From Phytophthora hibernalis (taxonomy: Eukaryota > Oomycota > Peronosporomycetes > Peronosporales > Peronosporaceae): a stretch of 64,000 nt of DNA. Location of the stretch: contig JAAKBF010000020.1 of the NCBI GenBank assembly GCA_012656075.1, positions 620,001 to 684,000 on the forward strand, written 5' to 3'. This document shows positions 1-12,673 of this stretch, piece after piece. Both the position numbers and the translations under genes were made by a program. Below the pieces are notes generated by a model. That model had not been told where the DNA came from. It was given only the letters and a program-made list of their open reading frames with translations, and made no database searches. Within the stretch, counting starts at the first letter, position 1. Every line of letters begins with the position of its first letter.

Positions 1-1037
1 ACCGGCCGTGCGCATCCAGACAATAAAGTGCTCGTCCTGCACGCCGTAAGCCGGCGCTGCCGTCGTCCAGGCCGTCTTGTTGGCAATCGCCTCCTGGCCC
101 TCGTACATGGGGATGATGTAGCGGTAGCGCGGGTTCTGCCAGAGCAGCATGGTGCTGTCTGCGTCCGAGAGGTCTGCCAGGTCAATGTTCTTGAACTTGG
201 TCTCGACGTCCGACTTCCAGGCGATGCCCGTCTGGTCCACGAGGTTCACGAGCGTCTTGCCCTCGTACGTGTCGTTCTGGTAGTACGTCCGGCCGCCGGT
301 CGTGAGCTTGTTGACCCAGAAAATGTCGTTGAACAGGCTGTTGGCGATCAGGCCGCACGGCATGAGCGTGTAGTCCGTCGCGTTGCTGCCAACGGCGTCC
401 TCTGCCGTCGAGTTGTACTTGGCCAGGCCGCCGCCGGAAGTCGTGAGCGGCGAGCAGTCGCTCGTGCTGGCCGTGGCGTCTCCGCGGAGCTGCGCGTCGC
501 TGCGACTCTGCACGTAGCGGCGGTGGTTCTGATAGAAGTTGTCGAGCTGGTAGTACAGGTACACGGGCGCCTTCATCTCCTTCTCGATCGTAAATGTGAT
601 GCGACAGCCTCGTTCCGTCACGTCGAACGTGTCTCCGTCGTCCTCGTCGCCCAAGTAGCAGCCCTCGCCCAGGTCCACAATGTTGGAGGACGCAGCCACA
701 CCGTCTCCGTCATACTGGATCGAGTACTCCACCACCTGTATACAAAACAACAGTAAAATTGTCAGTTTAAGAGTGTTCTGAGGCTGTATGAGTGACGGCA
801 GCTCGCACATTGTCCGACTCGGTGTGAAGCACAATGCCGATGGGGATGAAGATGAGGCCCACGACAGCGAAGGTGCCGATGACCCAGTTGGGCGTGAGGA
901 TGGGCTGCCACGCCTTGAGCTTCTGCTGCTTGAACGGCGTGTCTGTAGTCAATCATGGGACACTTGTTAGCAGGACGCAGGAGTTGGACAGAAACGTTAC
1001 AGCCAGCACCTTCAGGTTTCCTGGATTTCTCGTCCAT
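1..1037 (-). CDS. CDC50/LEM3 family P4-ATPase (lipid flippase) beta subunit, 3' end cut by window
   Basis: CDC50 proteins pair with P4-ATPases and are needed for flippase export from the ER and for activity. I see three exons: 1037-1010, 942-809 and 735-1. Introns 1009-943 and 808-736 are both GT-AG and join in frame. The start is an ATG in a gccaccATGG context. After a short polar N-terminus come a PFKQQKLKAWQP motif and the first membrane span (NWVIGTFAVVGLIFIP). The ectodomain shows the family hallmarks PVYLYYQLDNFYQNHRRYV and LMPCGLIANSLFND, with conserved cysteines. The second transmembrane segment and the stop lie outside the window. No frame break is visible in this gene. The family call is firm; which P4-ATPase it serves cannot be read here. 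Confidence 0.95.
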
Positions 1038-1329
1038 GGTGGCGATGTCTCGCTCCAGCGTCTCCTTACGGCGTAGCTTCCTTCCTCCTATGGCGCGAAG
1101 TCTCTTCCGGGCAGCGCCTTAGCTTGCTTGGTAACAATAGGCGACGGGGTTTCCAGTGTGATTGTTCCTCGACAGTATCCAGTGCAGCTCTTCCTTATTG
1201 GCGGAAAAGACGTGATTACAGTTCGCGCATTGGCTGATCAAAATAGGTGTAATCCGATTCATTTGATGTGGGTCACGTAAGTTTAAGTTTGCCACACCAC
1301 GTCCCCGAGATCGATCACATTAGACGGCC
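1038..1329. promoter_or_regulatory. Divergent intergenic region between the CDC50 and RRM genes
   Basis: This 292-bp spacer separates two divergent start codons, so it must hold both promoters. Two ATTGG (reverse CCAAT) motifs occur, near 1199 and 1230. I see no convincing TATA box or full oomycete initiator. Nothing coding is supported here. Confidence 0.4.
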
Positions 1330-2194
1330 ATGAGCTTCCGCGACCGAGACGACCGCCGCGGAGGCGACCGCTACGACAGCAGCAGCAGATACGGCGACTC
1401 GGGCGGCCGCAACAGAGACAGTTCACGTGACAGGCCGCGTGATAGGGACTCGTACCGCCGCAATGACCGGGACGCAGGCCGCGGAGGACGCTCGGACAGA
1501 GACGCGCCACGCCGCAACGAGCCCAGCAGCAGCGGCAGTCGCGACCGGGGCCGTGACGACGGCGCGTCTTCAGGCGAGCAGCAAGACGAGAGCCAGCCCA
1601 AGGCGTCGGGCGCATGGGATCCCGCGAAGGAGGCGCTGGCCGACCCCACGTGGGCGCGCATCTACATCTCGAACCTGCCCACGGACGTGACGAGCGACGA
1701 GCTGCAGGAAATGTTCGGCGCCATTGGCGTCGTGGCGCGCGAGAAGCAGAAGCGCGGCTACAAGGACCAGTGGCCGTTCAAGATCAAGATCTACGCGGAC
1801 GCGGCGGGCCAGCCCAAGGGCGACGCTGTACTCACGTTCGAGGACTCGAACGCGGCGCGTACAGCTCCGGATTTCTTCAACGGTGCGTCATTGCAACTGT
1901 GTACTGTTAGGATTGCAACTTCCTTGCTGTGGATTGTAGACTGACGTAGGGTTTTGGATGTTTGCTGTCAATTCTGCAGGTGCGGACGTCCGTGGCAAGA
2001 CAATCAAGGTGGAGCTTGCTGGCAAACCAGAGCCTCCAGTAGGCGGTTGGATGGGCGGAGGTGGCAATAGCGGCGGCGGTCGGCGTGGAGGACGCTTTGG
2101 AGGAGGAGGCGGCGGCTTCAGTCGATACGGAGGCGGAGGTGGCGGCGACCGCGACTTCCGAGACCGACCTGACCGCCGCTCGCGCCCGTATTAA
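1330..2194 (+). CDS. FUS/TAF15-like RNA-binding protein (RRM plus RGG-type tail)
   Basis: Two exons, 1330-1882 and 1980-2194. The 97-nt intron (1883-1979) joins AAC-G to GT-GCG in frame. The N-terminal ~100 residues are a low-complexity Arg/Asp/Ser tract (SFRDRDDRRGGDRYDSSS type). One RRM follows, with RNP2 IYISNL and RNP1-like KGDAVLTFED, in the arrangement typical of FUS/EWS/TAF15 RRMs. The spacing, a long loop before KGDA and 'APDFFNG...IKVELA' after it, also matches that family. The C-terminus is glycine-rich with RGG/FGGGG runs ending RRSRPY. The expected role is nuclear RNA binding in transcription or splicing; function is inferred from the domains. The zinc finger of animal FUS proteins is not seen. 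The reading frame is intact. Confidence 0.9.
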
Positions 2195-2436
2195 CGCAGT
2201 GTCGATTTTAGGTGCAGATAGCAAGCAGTGAGCAGTAAAAGACGCCAACCATCCCAAAGGCAGACCAGCACCGTGTCCCCATTGTCCCTTCGTCGCATCT
2301 ATGGAACATCGCAGTTTCAATATGCCAGACAACAGTTTCCACTCGAGTGGCGAAAAGCAGTTTTCATCCAATCAGATCCCTCCATGGCCAACTCAGCTTT
2401 TTCCATTCCGCATCGGATCCCATTCCGCATTCCGCC

Positions 2437-5400
2437 ATGGGCGTGTTCAACCTCCTGGCGCTGGGCCTGGAAGCGTCGGTGCTCGGCTGGTTCTTCCTGG
2501 CGCCGCTGGCGTTCCCCGGTGGCTCGCGACTTCTGGCCGCGGACCTGAAGGACGCGCTGCATGTGCGTCAGTCGCTGGCGCTTCAGCTGCTGTTCTCACT
2601 GCTGCGACTGCTGCTGTTCGTGTACATCCGAAGACGCAACAAGCGCGTGCCGTCCACGCGCTGCTTCGTGTTCGTCGTGTCGCTCGTGGAGGTCGTGGGC
2701 TGTGCGCTGGGCTCTCTGCAGCCGCTGCTGTACGCGGACGGGGCGCGACTCGGCACCTTCGCCAGGTACCGAAGCGTGGCCTGGGGCGGTCTGTACGTGG
2801 CGGTGCTGGGCGTGTTGGCCGTGCTAAGTACGCTGCTGCAACTGGGCTATATCCTGCAACTTAACAAGAGTCGGGGCCGACTGTCCGACGACAAACTGCT
2901 GCGGGACGTGATGGGCGACACGCCGCGCGCCAAGTGGCGATCCAAGTGGGCCACGCTGGGCAAACAATTGGCAGGACGACGGAAGACCAAAGACCCGACG
3001 TTTGAAGCTATGGTGAGACTCTATGCACACCAGGAAGGAGCTGTGGACAGATTGGCTCTGTCGTCCGACAGAGAGAAGGAGGAGTTTGAGTTTTACCTGC
3101 CGCAGCTGTGCAGTTTCTTGTTGCTGGGCGCGTTCCCACGCTCCCCGCAGTTGTGTGCGATGCTACTTCAGAAATGCACCGTGTAAGTTGAATTGTTGGC
3201 GGTTGGACGTGTGGGTGAAGACTGAGTGTTGTTGCTTCCTTGTTGCTGGCAGGTCGCACGTGTTCGCGCACAAAATGCTGTGGTACTTGCACTCGTACTG
3301 CCTGCACAACCCGGCTTTTGCCACGGATGCGGACTTCCAGAGAGTGCAGATGCTGATTGAAGACGTGTCGGAGCGAGGTACAGCGCCAGCGATGGTTGTC
3401 GCTTGTCCGCCAAGCCCAACGCACTCGGAGCATCAGCAGCTTCGTGCAGAGCGTGGGTCAGAAATCTCGGCTAGTGCGCAGGAGGTTGAAGCGTTGTTGC
3501 CAGGTTCCCAGGATGATCACTACGCCACGTTTCAGGAAAACAACGACCTGGAGCGAGGCGTGGCTACCTCGGCTATTTCATCCAAAGTGCCTACAGTCTC
3601 TGGAGTTGAGCCTTTTGAGCTTGAGACCTCGTTTCTGGGATCGTTGGCGAATATTTCGTCCAACTTGCGGGCTGTCGCTTATGACCGCCGCAACGACATG
3701 GTAAGTCGCGCATGTTGAATTTGCCCGTCTTTCATTTAGTTTGCTGACGAGTGGTCTTTTATGTTTGCCGTTTGTTTTGTGATAGCTTCGCATATGGTTG
3801 CAAGATCTTGAGGATCAGTACTTGCCTAGCAACTCGCTGTATCTGCCTGTTGGAAACTCGTACCACCGTTTAAAGCATATCCACGTAGAAGAAAGCTTTA
3901 CGTTTTCAACGCGGGAGCGCGTACCATTCTTGCTGTGCGCCGAGGTCGTGGATTACCCATCGCCCCAAGAAGAGCTCGCTGCACAGCGGTACAAACGGCG
4001 CACCAACAGCGTGTTTAATGGCAGGCGCTTTACCCTCAGTTTGTGGGACAATGCTAGTACACAAGATCTCGCGACGGCGGCTACCCCTGCCACCGAGCGA
4101 ACGCCGTTGATGTCTCCAGACGCTGCTAAACTCGGTTTTGGAGCGAATCACGAACTCCTAGTAGTCCGACACGCCTTCGCTCGTTCTCACACCACATTTC
4201 GAACAAAATGGCACAGCCGACGGAACTTCTGCACGGACTACTCGATACGCTGGTTGGGAAGACTCCTGGAGGAAAGAATTTTGATCCCAAGAGTGAAGCC
4301 TTGCTAGGTATGGTTGAGGGTGACGAATATGGAGAGGACACACCCAAGCGCTTCCGTGATTTACCTGAGAGAAGCCAAAGTCAGCCATTTTCAAGAGCTC
4401 AGATGCATTCCCGAAACGAAGTCTGACTGTCGACACGAGCGTATCTGGACTTCGATCTACTCGACCTGATTCTGCTCGAGCTCAGACGGTAGCCGCATCC
4501 ATCGTGTCTGCCACTACGGACATTGATGATATCGACTCGGTCAGTAGTGTCAGCGGTCCGTGGTCCCCCAAGTCGGACACTGTGCAGTCACCGCAGTCCG
4601 AAAGCTCAGCCGCCTCGCCGCACCATCTCGCACGCTTCGACAGCACGGATCGATTCTTGCAAGACTTATCAGAACGCGACTCGAAGCTCGAGGAAGCCGA
4701 AGAAGCCGAAAGCAGTGGACCTTCTTCCGAAACGCGTTATCAGGCTGCGGGCGACCCGCCATGCGTCATATTTAAGGAGCGTTGGGCGGAGAAGGAACGC
4801 CGCATTCAATCCACGTCTCCTTACGGAAAGCTTCCGGGTTGGAGGTTGTTGCCTGTTATTGTCAAGAGCGATGACGATCTCCGTCAAGAGCAATTGGCGC
4901 TGCAACTGATCCATCAGTTTGCGAAGGTGTTCGAGGAATTTAAGGTTCCTGTGTTCATTCGACCATACGACGTGATCGCCATCTCAGCTACCTCGGGTCT
5001 TGTAGAAGCTATCTCGGACACTATTTCCATTGACTCACTGAAGCGCAACGACCGGGAATTCACGACATTGCTAGATTTTTCACGAGGCATTTTGGCGACC
5101 CGAGCACTCCCGAGTTCCGTCAAGCCCGGTCCAACTTCGTGAGCAGCATGGCGGGTTACGCGATCGTGTGCTATCTGCTCCAGATCAAAGACCGACACAA
5201 CGGCAACCTTTTGCTGGATGCTGAGGGTCATATTATTCACATTGACTTCGGCTTCATCTTGGCCAACAACCCGGGCAACATGGCCTTCGAACAGGCACCT
5301 TTCAAACTTACGGCTGATTTTGTGGAGTTGATGGGTGGCCCGCGTTCGGCGCACTTCCGGCAGTTCCGCTCCCTATGCGTGCGTTCATTCCTCGTCGCGC

Positions 5401-5638
5401 GCAAGTATCGCCACCGGTTCGTATTGCTCGTGGAGATGATGCTGCATGGCAACGAGCACCTCCGTGCTTTGCTGGGGACCCCAAGGGTACCGTCGAGCGT
5501 CTAGCCGCTCGTTTTCAGCCGGACCTGGATATCAATTCGTGCGAGGACTTTGTGCACGAACTTATTGACGCGTCGCTGGACAACTGGCGAACGCGTTGGT
5601 ACGACAAATATCAACGCTGGATCGTCGGCGTTTTCTAG
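2437..5638 (+). CDS. Membrane-anchored phosphatidylinositol 4-kinase
   Basis: The start is gccATGG at 2437. Exons are 2437-3182, 3254-3700 and 3786-5638; introns of 71 and 85 nt are GT-AG. The N-terminal ~145 residues contain about four hydrophobic spans (residues ~4-26, 46-64, 76-96, 116-140), unusual for a PI4K. A PIK helical/accessory segment follows (FYLPQLCSFLL...LLQKC; HKMLWYLHSYC), then a long Ser-rich linker. The kinase core has the nucleotide-binding lysine (LLPVIVKSDDDLRQEQLA), catalytic DRHNGNLLLDAEG and IDFGFIL, and a C-terminal PI3/4-kinase tail with DPKGTVERL. Four frame changes occur, at T4 4136-4139, T4 4388-4391, T5 5076-5080 and CC 5462-5463. Each is cured by one extra base in the run, so I treat them as consensus errors. 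The core resembles type III beta PI4K; assignment to PI4K rather than PI3K rests on overall similarity. Confidence 0.85.
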
Positions 5639-5843
5639 GAGAGCAAGTTTGGTGACAGAGCAATTCAGGTACTGGCTGCTTTGTGGACCAAGGAAGAATG
5701 AAAAAGATTAGAGCTCCCGGTAGGAGCTAGATGCAGTTATAAGCTCGACAGCGGGCACTCCAATTCAGACCTGTTTGTATCGATGAAACGGCGCGTTTGT
5801 TGTTGTCGAGCCTCGTCAGGGCGCTGCCTTGCCCAGTTCTGCG

Positions 5844-8800
5844 ATGGACCAACACTTGACGCGGCATGCCCGAGCCGAGCAGAAGAAGAAAATCAAGGCC
5901 GCCAAGCGTAAGTTGCAGACCGGATGGAAACCCGGTCGATTGAAGCGCCGAAAGCGGATCGCTGCCACCATGATTCAGCGGTGCTTCAGGAAGCACTTGT
6001 TGCGTCAGGCATTCCAGCGATCTCGCCAAAATGTGCGCTTCACGTTCACCTCACTGCAAGCATTCGGTCATGCACGAAGTCGACAGCATTGGCGGAACGT
6101 GGATCTGAGGCGGCTATCACGTGAAGAGTTGAGACTGCTGGCGTTGACGCTCAATCTGCCGTCGACGGGCAAGAAAGTCCTGTTGATCTGTCGAATTCAG
6201 CGTTGGGTGGACCAGCATGTGCTGGCGAACGATATGGCTGCTCAAGCTGCTGCCCGAGCACTCGAGAACCGTCGCAAAGCTCAAGGTAGTGTATACTTCT
6301 GTGAGGCGCATCCTGGAGCTGAACTCGTTGACATTCATCCGTTGCGAGGCCACTACATCACAAGCATAGCCGCGGTACGTCACCTCGATTCATGATCGCC
6401 ATCCTTGCATTTTTTTGACAACTTGGATGTTTTCAGGGCTCCGAGTCAGACGCGGTGTACGCTCTAGATGGCGCTCGAGGTGCAGCGTGGTTGTGTCGAA
6501 CGGGAGGTTTGGCATCGCAGGTTGGGTTATGCAGCCATGTTCACCGGCGTGATGAGTTCGAGTCAACTCCGCGCGAGAGTCACTGGCTTGCCACACCCGT
6601 TTTCCTGCATACGTTGCGTACTGAGCATGTGGACCGCGTGTATATCGCAAGGGGTCATGCAATGGCACTCGCTAAGGCTGGCGAACTCTTCAGCTGGGGT
6701 GACAATGCACATGGAGCATTGGGTTTGGTAGCAGAGAGTGCAGCCCAAGTGGCACGAAATCGAGCGACCGTGGTTGGAGCACTTGTGAACTATCAGGCTG
6801 TTGCCGCTGCTGTCGGAGGACACCACAGCATTGCTGTGTGCGATCATGTTGCGGGTCATCATGGGGTAGTATTCTGTTGGGGTAGCAATTCTCATGGTCA
6901 GCTTGGTATCAGTCCGCTAAGTGGAACGATTGGTAACAAACCTGTCGCTGGGCTAGCCAAAAACTCACCAACAACGTTTCCTCGAGCAGCGGTGATGCAT
7001 CAAGTTGCGGCACTCCGCTCCATTTCGGTTCGTCACGTGGCTTGTGGGGTCCTGCACTCGATGGCATTAACCTCCGACGGCAAAGTATACTCCTGGGGGT
7101 GCAGCGATGGTGGGCGATTGGGTCATGGTCGAGGATCGAAGGGAAGTAGCGATTTCAGTGAACCTGGTTTGGTAAACGGGATTCTTTCAAATTTGGTTGT
7201 TCTCACCATTGCTTGCGGATCGTGGCATAGTGCATGTATCGCTGCCACGCCTTCTCAGGTTGAAAGCGGATCTGGTCGGGTCTTCACTTGGGGCACGGGC
7301 ATTTACGGGCAGTTAGGATCTGGTAAATCTCAAGTCACTTACGATCCCGAAGTGGTCCGTTTACCACCTCGCGAGATTGATGATGAGGTGCTGACTACGC
7401 GTCTAGCATGTGGAATGCACCACACGGCAGCGTTGGCGGCCGATAATCGTATCTTTACATGGGGCAGCACTCGAGCATTTCAAGGGATCCCAACAGAATT
7501 GAAATTACCCCGTGGTGAGCGGTTTGGACGTGTAGCTTCACTTGCTTGTGGACGCACTTTCACCATATTCAACACGGTTTCTCGAGATGCGGCAAGCTAC
7601 GAGTGGCCTGAAGTTCCTCGACTTTGGCGAGATAAACCTACGGTCATTCCACGCCTGGACTTCTCAAAGTTGCCGACGGTGCCGCTGTGCACGTCAAATC
7701 CTTTGCCCCCATTCAGCAAGGGTACAAACGTTAGCAAGTCGTCCACTCAAGTACCATCACCTACACGCCTTGAACCGTTTGCCGATCGACGCGCGAGAGA
7801 AAACGAGGAGTTACGTGAAGCCAAACGAATTGAAGACGTGGACATCGAAGCGATTATTCATCCACTCTGCCGACTGTGTTGGCAGTGTAATGGATTTCAG
7901 CCGTCTCCGCTACGCTTGTGGATGTGCCGTAATTGTTCCCACGAGCGTCAGTTGCATGGAACACGGCGAACAGGAGTTGCCATGGGCGAATATGAGGCAG
8001 TACGCAAGCTGCAGTGTCTGTTTCGTGCGCGACGAGCTCGGCGTGTGATGCAGCGTGCTCGGGAGCAACGGTACCAGCGTATCTTCAGTATAGCGCACAA
8101 CGAATTCTTCTACTACAACCTGTGGCAGGGTATCAAGTCGTGGTCACGACCTGCGGAACTCAGCGAAGAGCTTGAAGTACCCATCCGTGATCCAGATGCT
8201 TCGCCACGGATATCACCGCCGCTTACTCCCGTCGAGGCAGCTATCAGATTGCAGGCAACATGGCGAAGATTTCAGGCACGGCGTCTGACCATGACGATAC
8301 TGCGCGAGCGATACGAAAAGCACTTTGACATGGAGAAAGAGCGCGTTTACCATGTGCGTAAGCAGCATATTTCCAATGAGGCCAAGAAAGACCCGCCAAT
8401 AAAGTTGTGGGATCCTCCGCCTCTGCTGCGCAAGCTGTACGATTTGGGCGAGCCTGTAGAAATTCAGAGGTTGGTCAGGTTTGCCAATATGAGTCCTAAC
8501 GAAGCTGCTCGCATCGTCCAACACGCGTATCGTTGCCATCGAGGACGTGAATTCATGCGCCGTATTCTGCGTTCACGTATCAAGAAGCTCTGGGATGCCA
8601 CGTCCGAGAGATATTACTACTACGACATCACCACGAAGCAGTCGTCTTGGGAGAAGCCTCGGCTTCTTCTCAACGACGACGAAGATGACGATAACCAGAG
8701 TCCGAAGGCAGCCTCTCGCAATACAAAGATCACTGCACACGACCGGAGGCATGCTGTGATGTTGCGATCGGAGAAATTTCATAATGAAGAAGCTGCGGCG

Positions 8801-9581
8801 CGCACGATCCAGGCGCTTTACCGAAGGTTTGCAACGCGAAAGTCGATACTGGAGTTACTGAGCCGTCGATATCGCAAAATAATGGACCCCGTGTCCGGAC
8901 AACCTTACTACTACGACAGCGTTGCAGGTACCGCGACTTGGTTCAAGCCAGCCGTACTTGGCGATTACGACCTTGAGCTCTTCGATGACTCTGCTGCTTC
9001 CGCTTCTGGGAGGCGGAGAAGCACTCTCATCGCCCCGCAAACATCAGCGTTGTCCATCGTCCCCAAATTGCCGCGCATCAGTGAGCGAGCGCACATCAAA
9101 AGACACAAGCGAAGACTGCAGAGATTGCGTCAGATGTCACGTGATGAAGCCGCCTCGCGTTTCCAAAGAATGTGGCGTACACGACGTGCCAAAAGGAGCT
9201 GCGCGAGTTACTTTTCGACGCGTACGAGAAGATCTTCGACCCAACCACCGAGCATTTCTACTACTACAACCGCAAGACGGGTGTGGCAAAATGGGAGAAG
9301 CCGGCACTGCTCGTTGGTGACGGCCGGGATATCAAGGAGACTAAGATCATCAAAAGGAGACGCTCTCATACCGTAACAGCGCCTACCGAAGCAAGACTGG
9401 TCTTGCTCACGTTCATGCGCTGCGCAGCAGCACGTCTCGAGCTTCATCGTCTGTTACGAGCACGCATCCAAAAGTGTTCGACCCCAACTCACAACAGTAC
9501 TATTATTTTGATAAACTTACCGGCCAGTCTTCGTGGAAAAAACCCGTGACGCTCAAAGGATACGATCTCACCCCGGCATAA
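5844..9581 (+). CDS. Mosaic IQ / SAP / RCC1 / WW-repeat protein
   Basis: Exon 1 is 5844-6374 and exon 2 is 6437-9581; the 62-nt intron is phase 0. In order: a basic N-terminus, an IQ motif (IAATMIQRCFRKHLL), and a SAP-like helix-turn-helix (LSREELRLLALTLNLPSTGK). Then come about six RCC1 blades (repeated ACGxxHS and WGxxxxGxLG), a CxxC...CxxC zinc-finger-like segment (CRLCWQC...CRNC), and five alternating IQ-like and WW-like units. WW cores include FYYYNRKTGVAKWEKP and YYYYDITTKQSSWEKP. Two breaks, A4 9191-9194 and A4 9470-9473, each need one extra A. Both fall inside repeat units whose siblings show the expected frame. A scaffold linking calmodulin-type light chains (IQ), proline-rich ligands (WW) and a beta-propeller is inferred. 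The stop lies only 11 bp from the stop of the convergent gene. Confidence 0.85.
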
Positions 9582-9592
9582 TGTTTTGGAAC

Positions 9593-12500
9593 CTATGGAA
9601 TCGGTTGGCAGGAGTAGTGCAGCAGCGTCCCATTGGGCAAGCGCACGAATGTACCAACGCCTAGTTTCTTACCGCATGATTGGCAACATTGTGATGACCA
9701 TACCGTGACCGATCCTTTGCGCTTGGTGGAAAGTTGTTCACGCACTTTGAAATTCTCCATCTTCGAAAGTTGTTTCTTCACTTGTCCGTTACGGAAGCGC
9801 TGAACCTGGCGTTCAAGCACACGGCGAAAAAGGCAGCCAAGGGAGCAACGGCAACATCGGCCGGCAAAAGCTCGAGGGCTGTCGACACATCGATACGCTC
9901 AGCATATTTGTTCAGCACGCTGATGGCGGCGTTTACAGCCTCGCTCTGCAACCCAGTGCTGCTAGAACGATTCCACGGAGAAGGCTTAGATGGAGAGCCG
10001 ATGACCGGAGACGCAGTTCCGGTTGCTGAACCACCGTTGTAATAGTGCGGTCGCAAGTAAATTCTCAGCAGCGTCGAATAGATAGAAGAATCAGCTGTCT
10101 TCGATTCGTAGCAACGATTGCAATACGCCTCAGCAAGAGCTGCATCCTTCAATTCCAAAGCATAGAGCTGGAGTACCTCTTGATGACGCCCAAGCTTTGA
10201 AAGTAGCGCTGCGTGCTCGTCCACCATTTCAACAGGTGTTCGGCTCAGCATGCGTTCCGGGTGATATACAGCTCCGGCAAACTCGAGAAACTGGAGCAGC
10301 TTACGCCGTAACAATCCTGCCATGCCACGTTGTGACTCGACGCGGCTCGTCAGCCGTTGGTTCTGTGGTGTTTTCGCTTGAATTGAATCGAGTAGGAGAT
10401 AGACCACCTCGTCATGCAACCGCGGTGTAAGCCGGTATGTTCCTTCATAGATAACTTGCGTAAGATACTCGATCGCCAGCATTTGACTGCTAGTCAACGG
10501 CAAGGTCGGTTTTGACGTGTCTTCAGCGGCATCTTTAGGTTCTGGTGATTCTACGTCAGAGGTAGAAGCGATAGCACAACTCTTTAAGTGCTGAAGTACT
10601 GCCGCAGGATCGATGTCTGTCTTGGAACTTGGTACCTCGCGTTGCGTAAAGATCGACAGCCCAAGTGCTGGGTTCACCGACAGCACACGGCGGGAAAACT
10701 CGAAAACCAGTTCAGCATGTTTCTTACCAAGCACCCTAAGATACTGCGCGATGAGCACCATGTAGTCATGCGAAGACTGAAGACCATCAGTACTCTGCGA
10801 CTCCTCGCTCTTTTCGGACAATGCTGCCGCTGATGCCGCGCTACGTTCCAAATCTTCCAATAGCTCAAGAGCCTTACGATGTAGTTTTCGTGCCGAATAA
10901 AATGCCAGTAGCGCCTTGAAGCGCCTATGAGCACGCAGAAAAATCTCCGCCTCGCCGATTTCACAACAATTCTGACCAGTGATGACATCGAGCAGCGCAA
11001 GCTTTGCTCGCTCTTCATACTCTACCTTTTCAGCCACCACGACGAGACACTTCACAAGCATGGTATCGATTAACTCTAGTGCACTCTCTTCGCTGGGTCC
11101 AAGATTGTGCCGTAAGTGAATTCCCATAGTCGATGGGTTGTCTTCAACTTGCAAATAGGCGTTGCGCTTGCGACGCAGGAATCCGCTGAGAGCCAACAGA
11201 CTCTCAACTAAATCGCCCCCTCCAACGCGTGATCCTTATTATTGCTGTTGTTGTCCTTCCGTAATGCACTGGCCTTGCGAGGAAGTAGATTCCGAGGGAA
11301 AAGAAGCAGTACTTCCATAACATCAATGTTGCTCTCGTAAAAGAAATGCATGGCCTCCAGTCGGTGGGCCATTCGAAACAGCTCAAATCCATAATCTGCG
11401 TAGAGCTTGCGTTGATCAGCGTGGGTCAGTGGGCTCTCCTCCGGGCAGAGCTTGCAAAGCGCAACAGCATCTTCTAGACGGCGATTTCCCATAGACGTAG
11501 CGACTTGCTGTGCAATCGGCAGCATCTGGTGCATTTGAACGTCGAAGGACGGGGACACAGTAAAGAAGACAGCAGGTCGGTCATCCCCAAACTGCGAGAC
11601 TCCACTCACCGAAGCAGACGCGACATTAATCACAGCGCAAGCGCTGTAGGGTGCCTTCACCGGAAGTGTCTGTACCATTTGCAAAGAGCCAAAGTTGTAC
11701 ACCGCGAATTGCTCCTCCTGATCCAGCAGCAAGAACGGGTGATGATAATACACTCCACGCGGCGGCGTATTATACGCTAGCACGCGGTCCACCTTCATGC
11801 ACAACTGACTCGTCGACACATCCAGAGCTTTCCCCGTTTCATCCTCGAACCTCGCATCATCGAAAGCTCCATAGACATCCTTCTCCTCTTCATCTGCAGG
11901 ATTCACCGCCTTAATCTCTTCTGCGATCGTCAAAATCACTCCATGATGTTTGCCACACAGCAGCAAGTCCAGCACATTTTGTCGTCGTCGAGCCACATAG
12001 CGACTGGGCAGCGCCGTCGCGTCACACGTTCCCACTGCGTCGTTCACCTGTTGCATCACGTCCTGCGCGACGCTCAGCAGCCTGCCACTGTCCAGATTAA
12101 TCACGACCCAGTCCTTCTTCCCTGGATAAAGGCGTGGCTCTCACTCAGCAGCAGCAGCTTCTGCACAGGCAGCAGCGTCGGTAGTAACGTCTGCAGTTCG
12201 TGCTGCGCGCGTGGCTCCAGGACCCTGTTCACGGTCCAGTCAAAGACCTTTAGCGTATTATTTTTAAGTAAAACACACAGCGTCTTGGCCTGTTCATGGG
12301 CGGCGAAGAGCGCGGCGCCTTTCGTGTCGTCACGCCCGTCCATTGGCGGGGGTTTCTGCAGCGGCAGGTCCAGCAGCTGCAGGCGGTTGTCCGCTAGTGT
12401 GGCGAACACGCCCCAGGCGTCCAGGAAGCGACTGCAGGCGTGGAACAACCGCTTGTGGTCCGCCTGCCAGCGTAAGAAGCCGGCGCCTGCGTCCGCCACG

Positions 12501-12673
12501 TAACTGCGCAGTGTTCCGTCCGACGCGCCCACGAACAGCAGCGGGGACGCGTCGTCCGATGCGTGCAGACTGTGCAGTAGACGTTCTGTCTGTGCAGGTC
12601 GCTTTGGGACGCCTTCCACCGTCACGAGCGCTGCGGGCGCGTAGGCTGCGGCCGCCGGAGCGACGTCCGACAT
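9593..12673 (-). CDS. Vps39/TRAP1-like vacuolar tethering protein (CORVET/HOPS type)
   Basis: This family tethers endosomes and vacuoles through CORVET or HOPS and binds Rab GTPases. The start is ATG at 12673. The first ~300 residues look like a CNH (citron homology) beta-propeller (LLFVGASDGTLRSYV; LLLLSESHAF). A helical clathrin-repeat-like region follows, with a Vps39_1-type segment (IDTMLVKCLVVV). The C-terminus is a Vps39_2-type domain with CCQSCGKKLG...LLHYSC, a probable zinc site. Three frame breaks occur, near 12120, at C5 11216-11220 and near 9820. Each is compatible with one missing base, and the translated pieces abut with no lost domain. I cannot decide between Vps39/Vam6 and TGFBRAP1/Vps3 from sequence alone. 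Confidence 0.85.

Noticed and set aside
28..756. 242-residue plus-strand open frame
   Set aside because: Antisense shadow of the CDC50 exon, which carries clear family motifs and spliced continuity.
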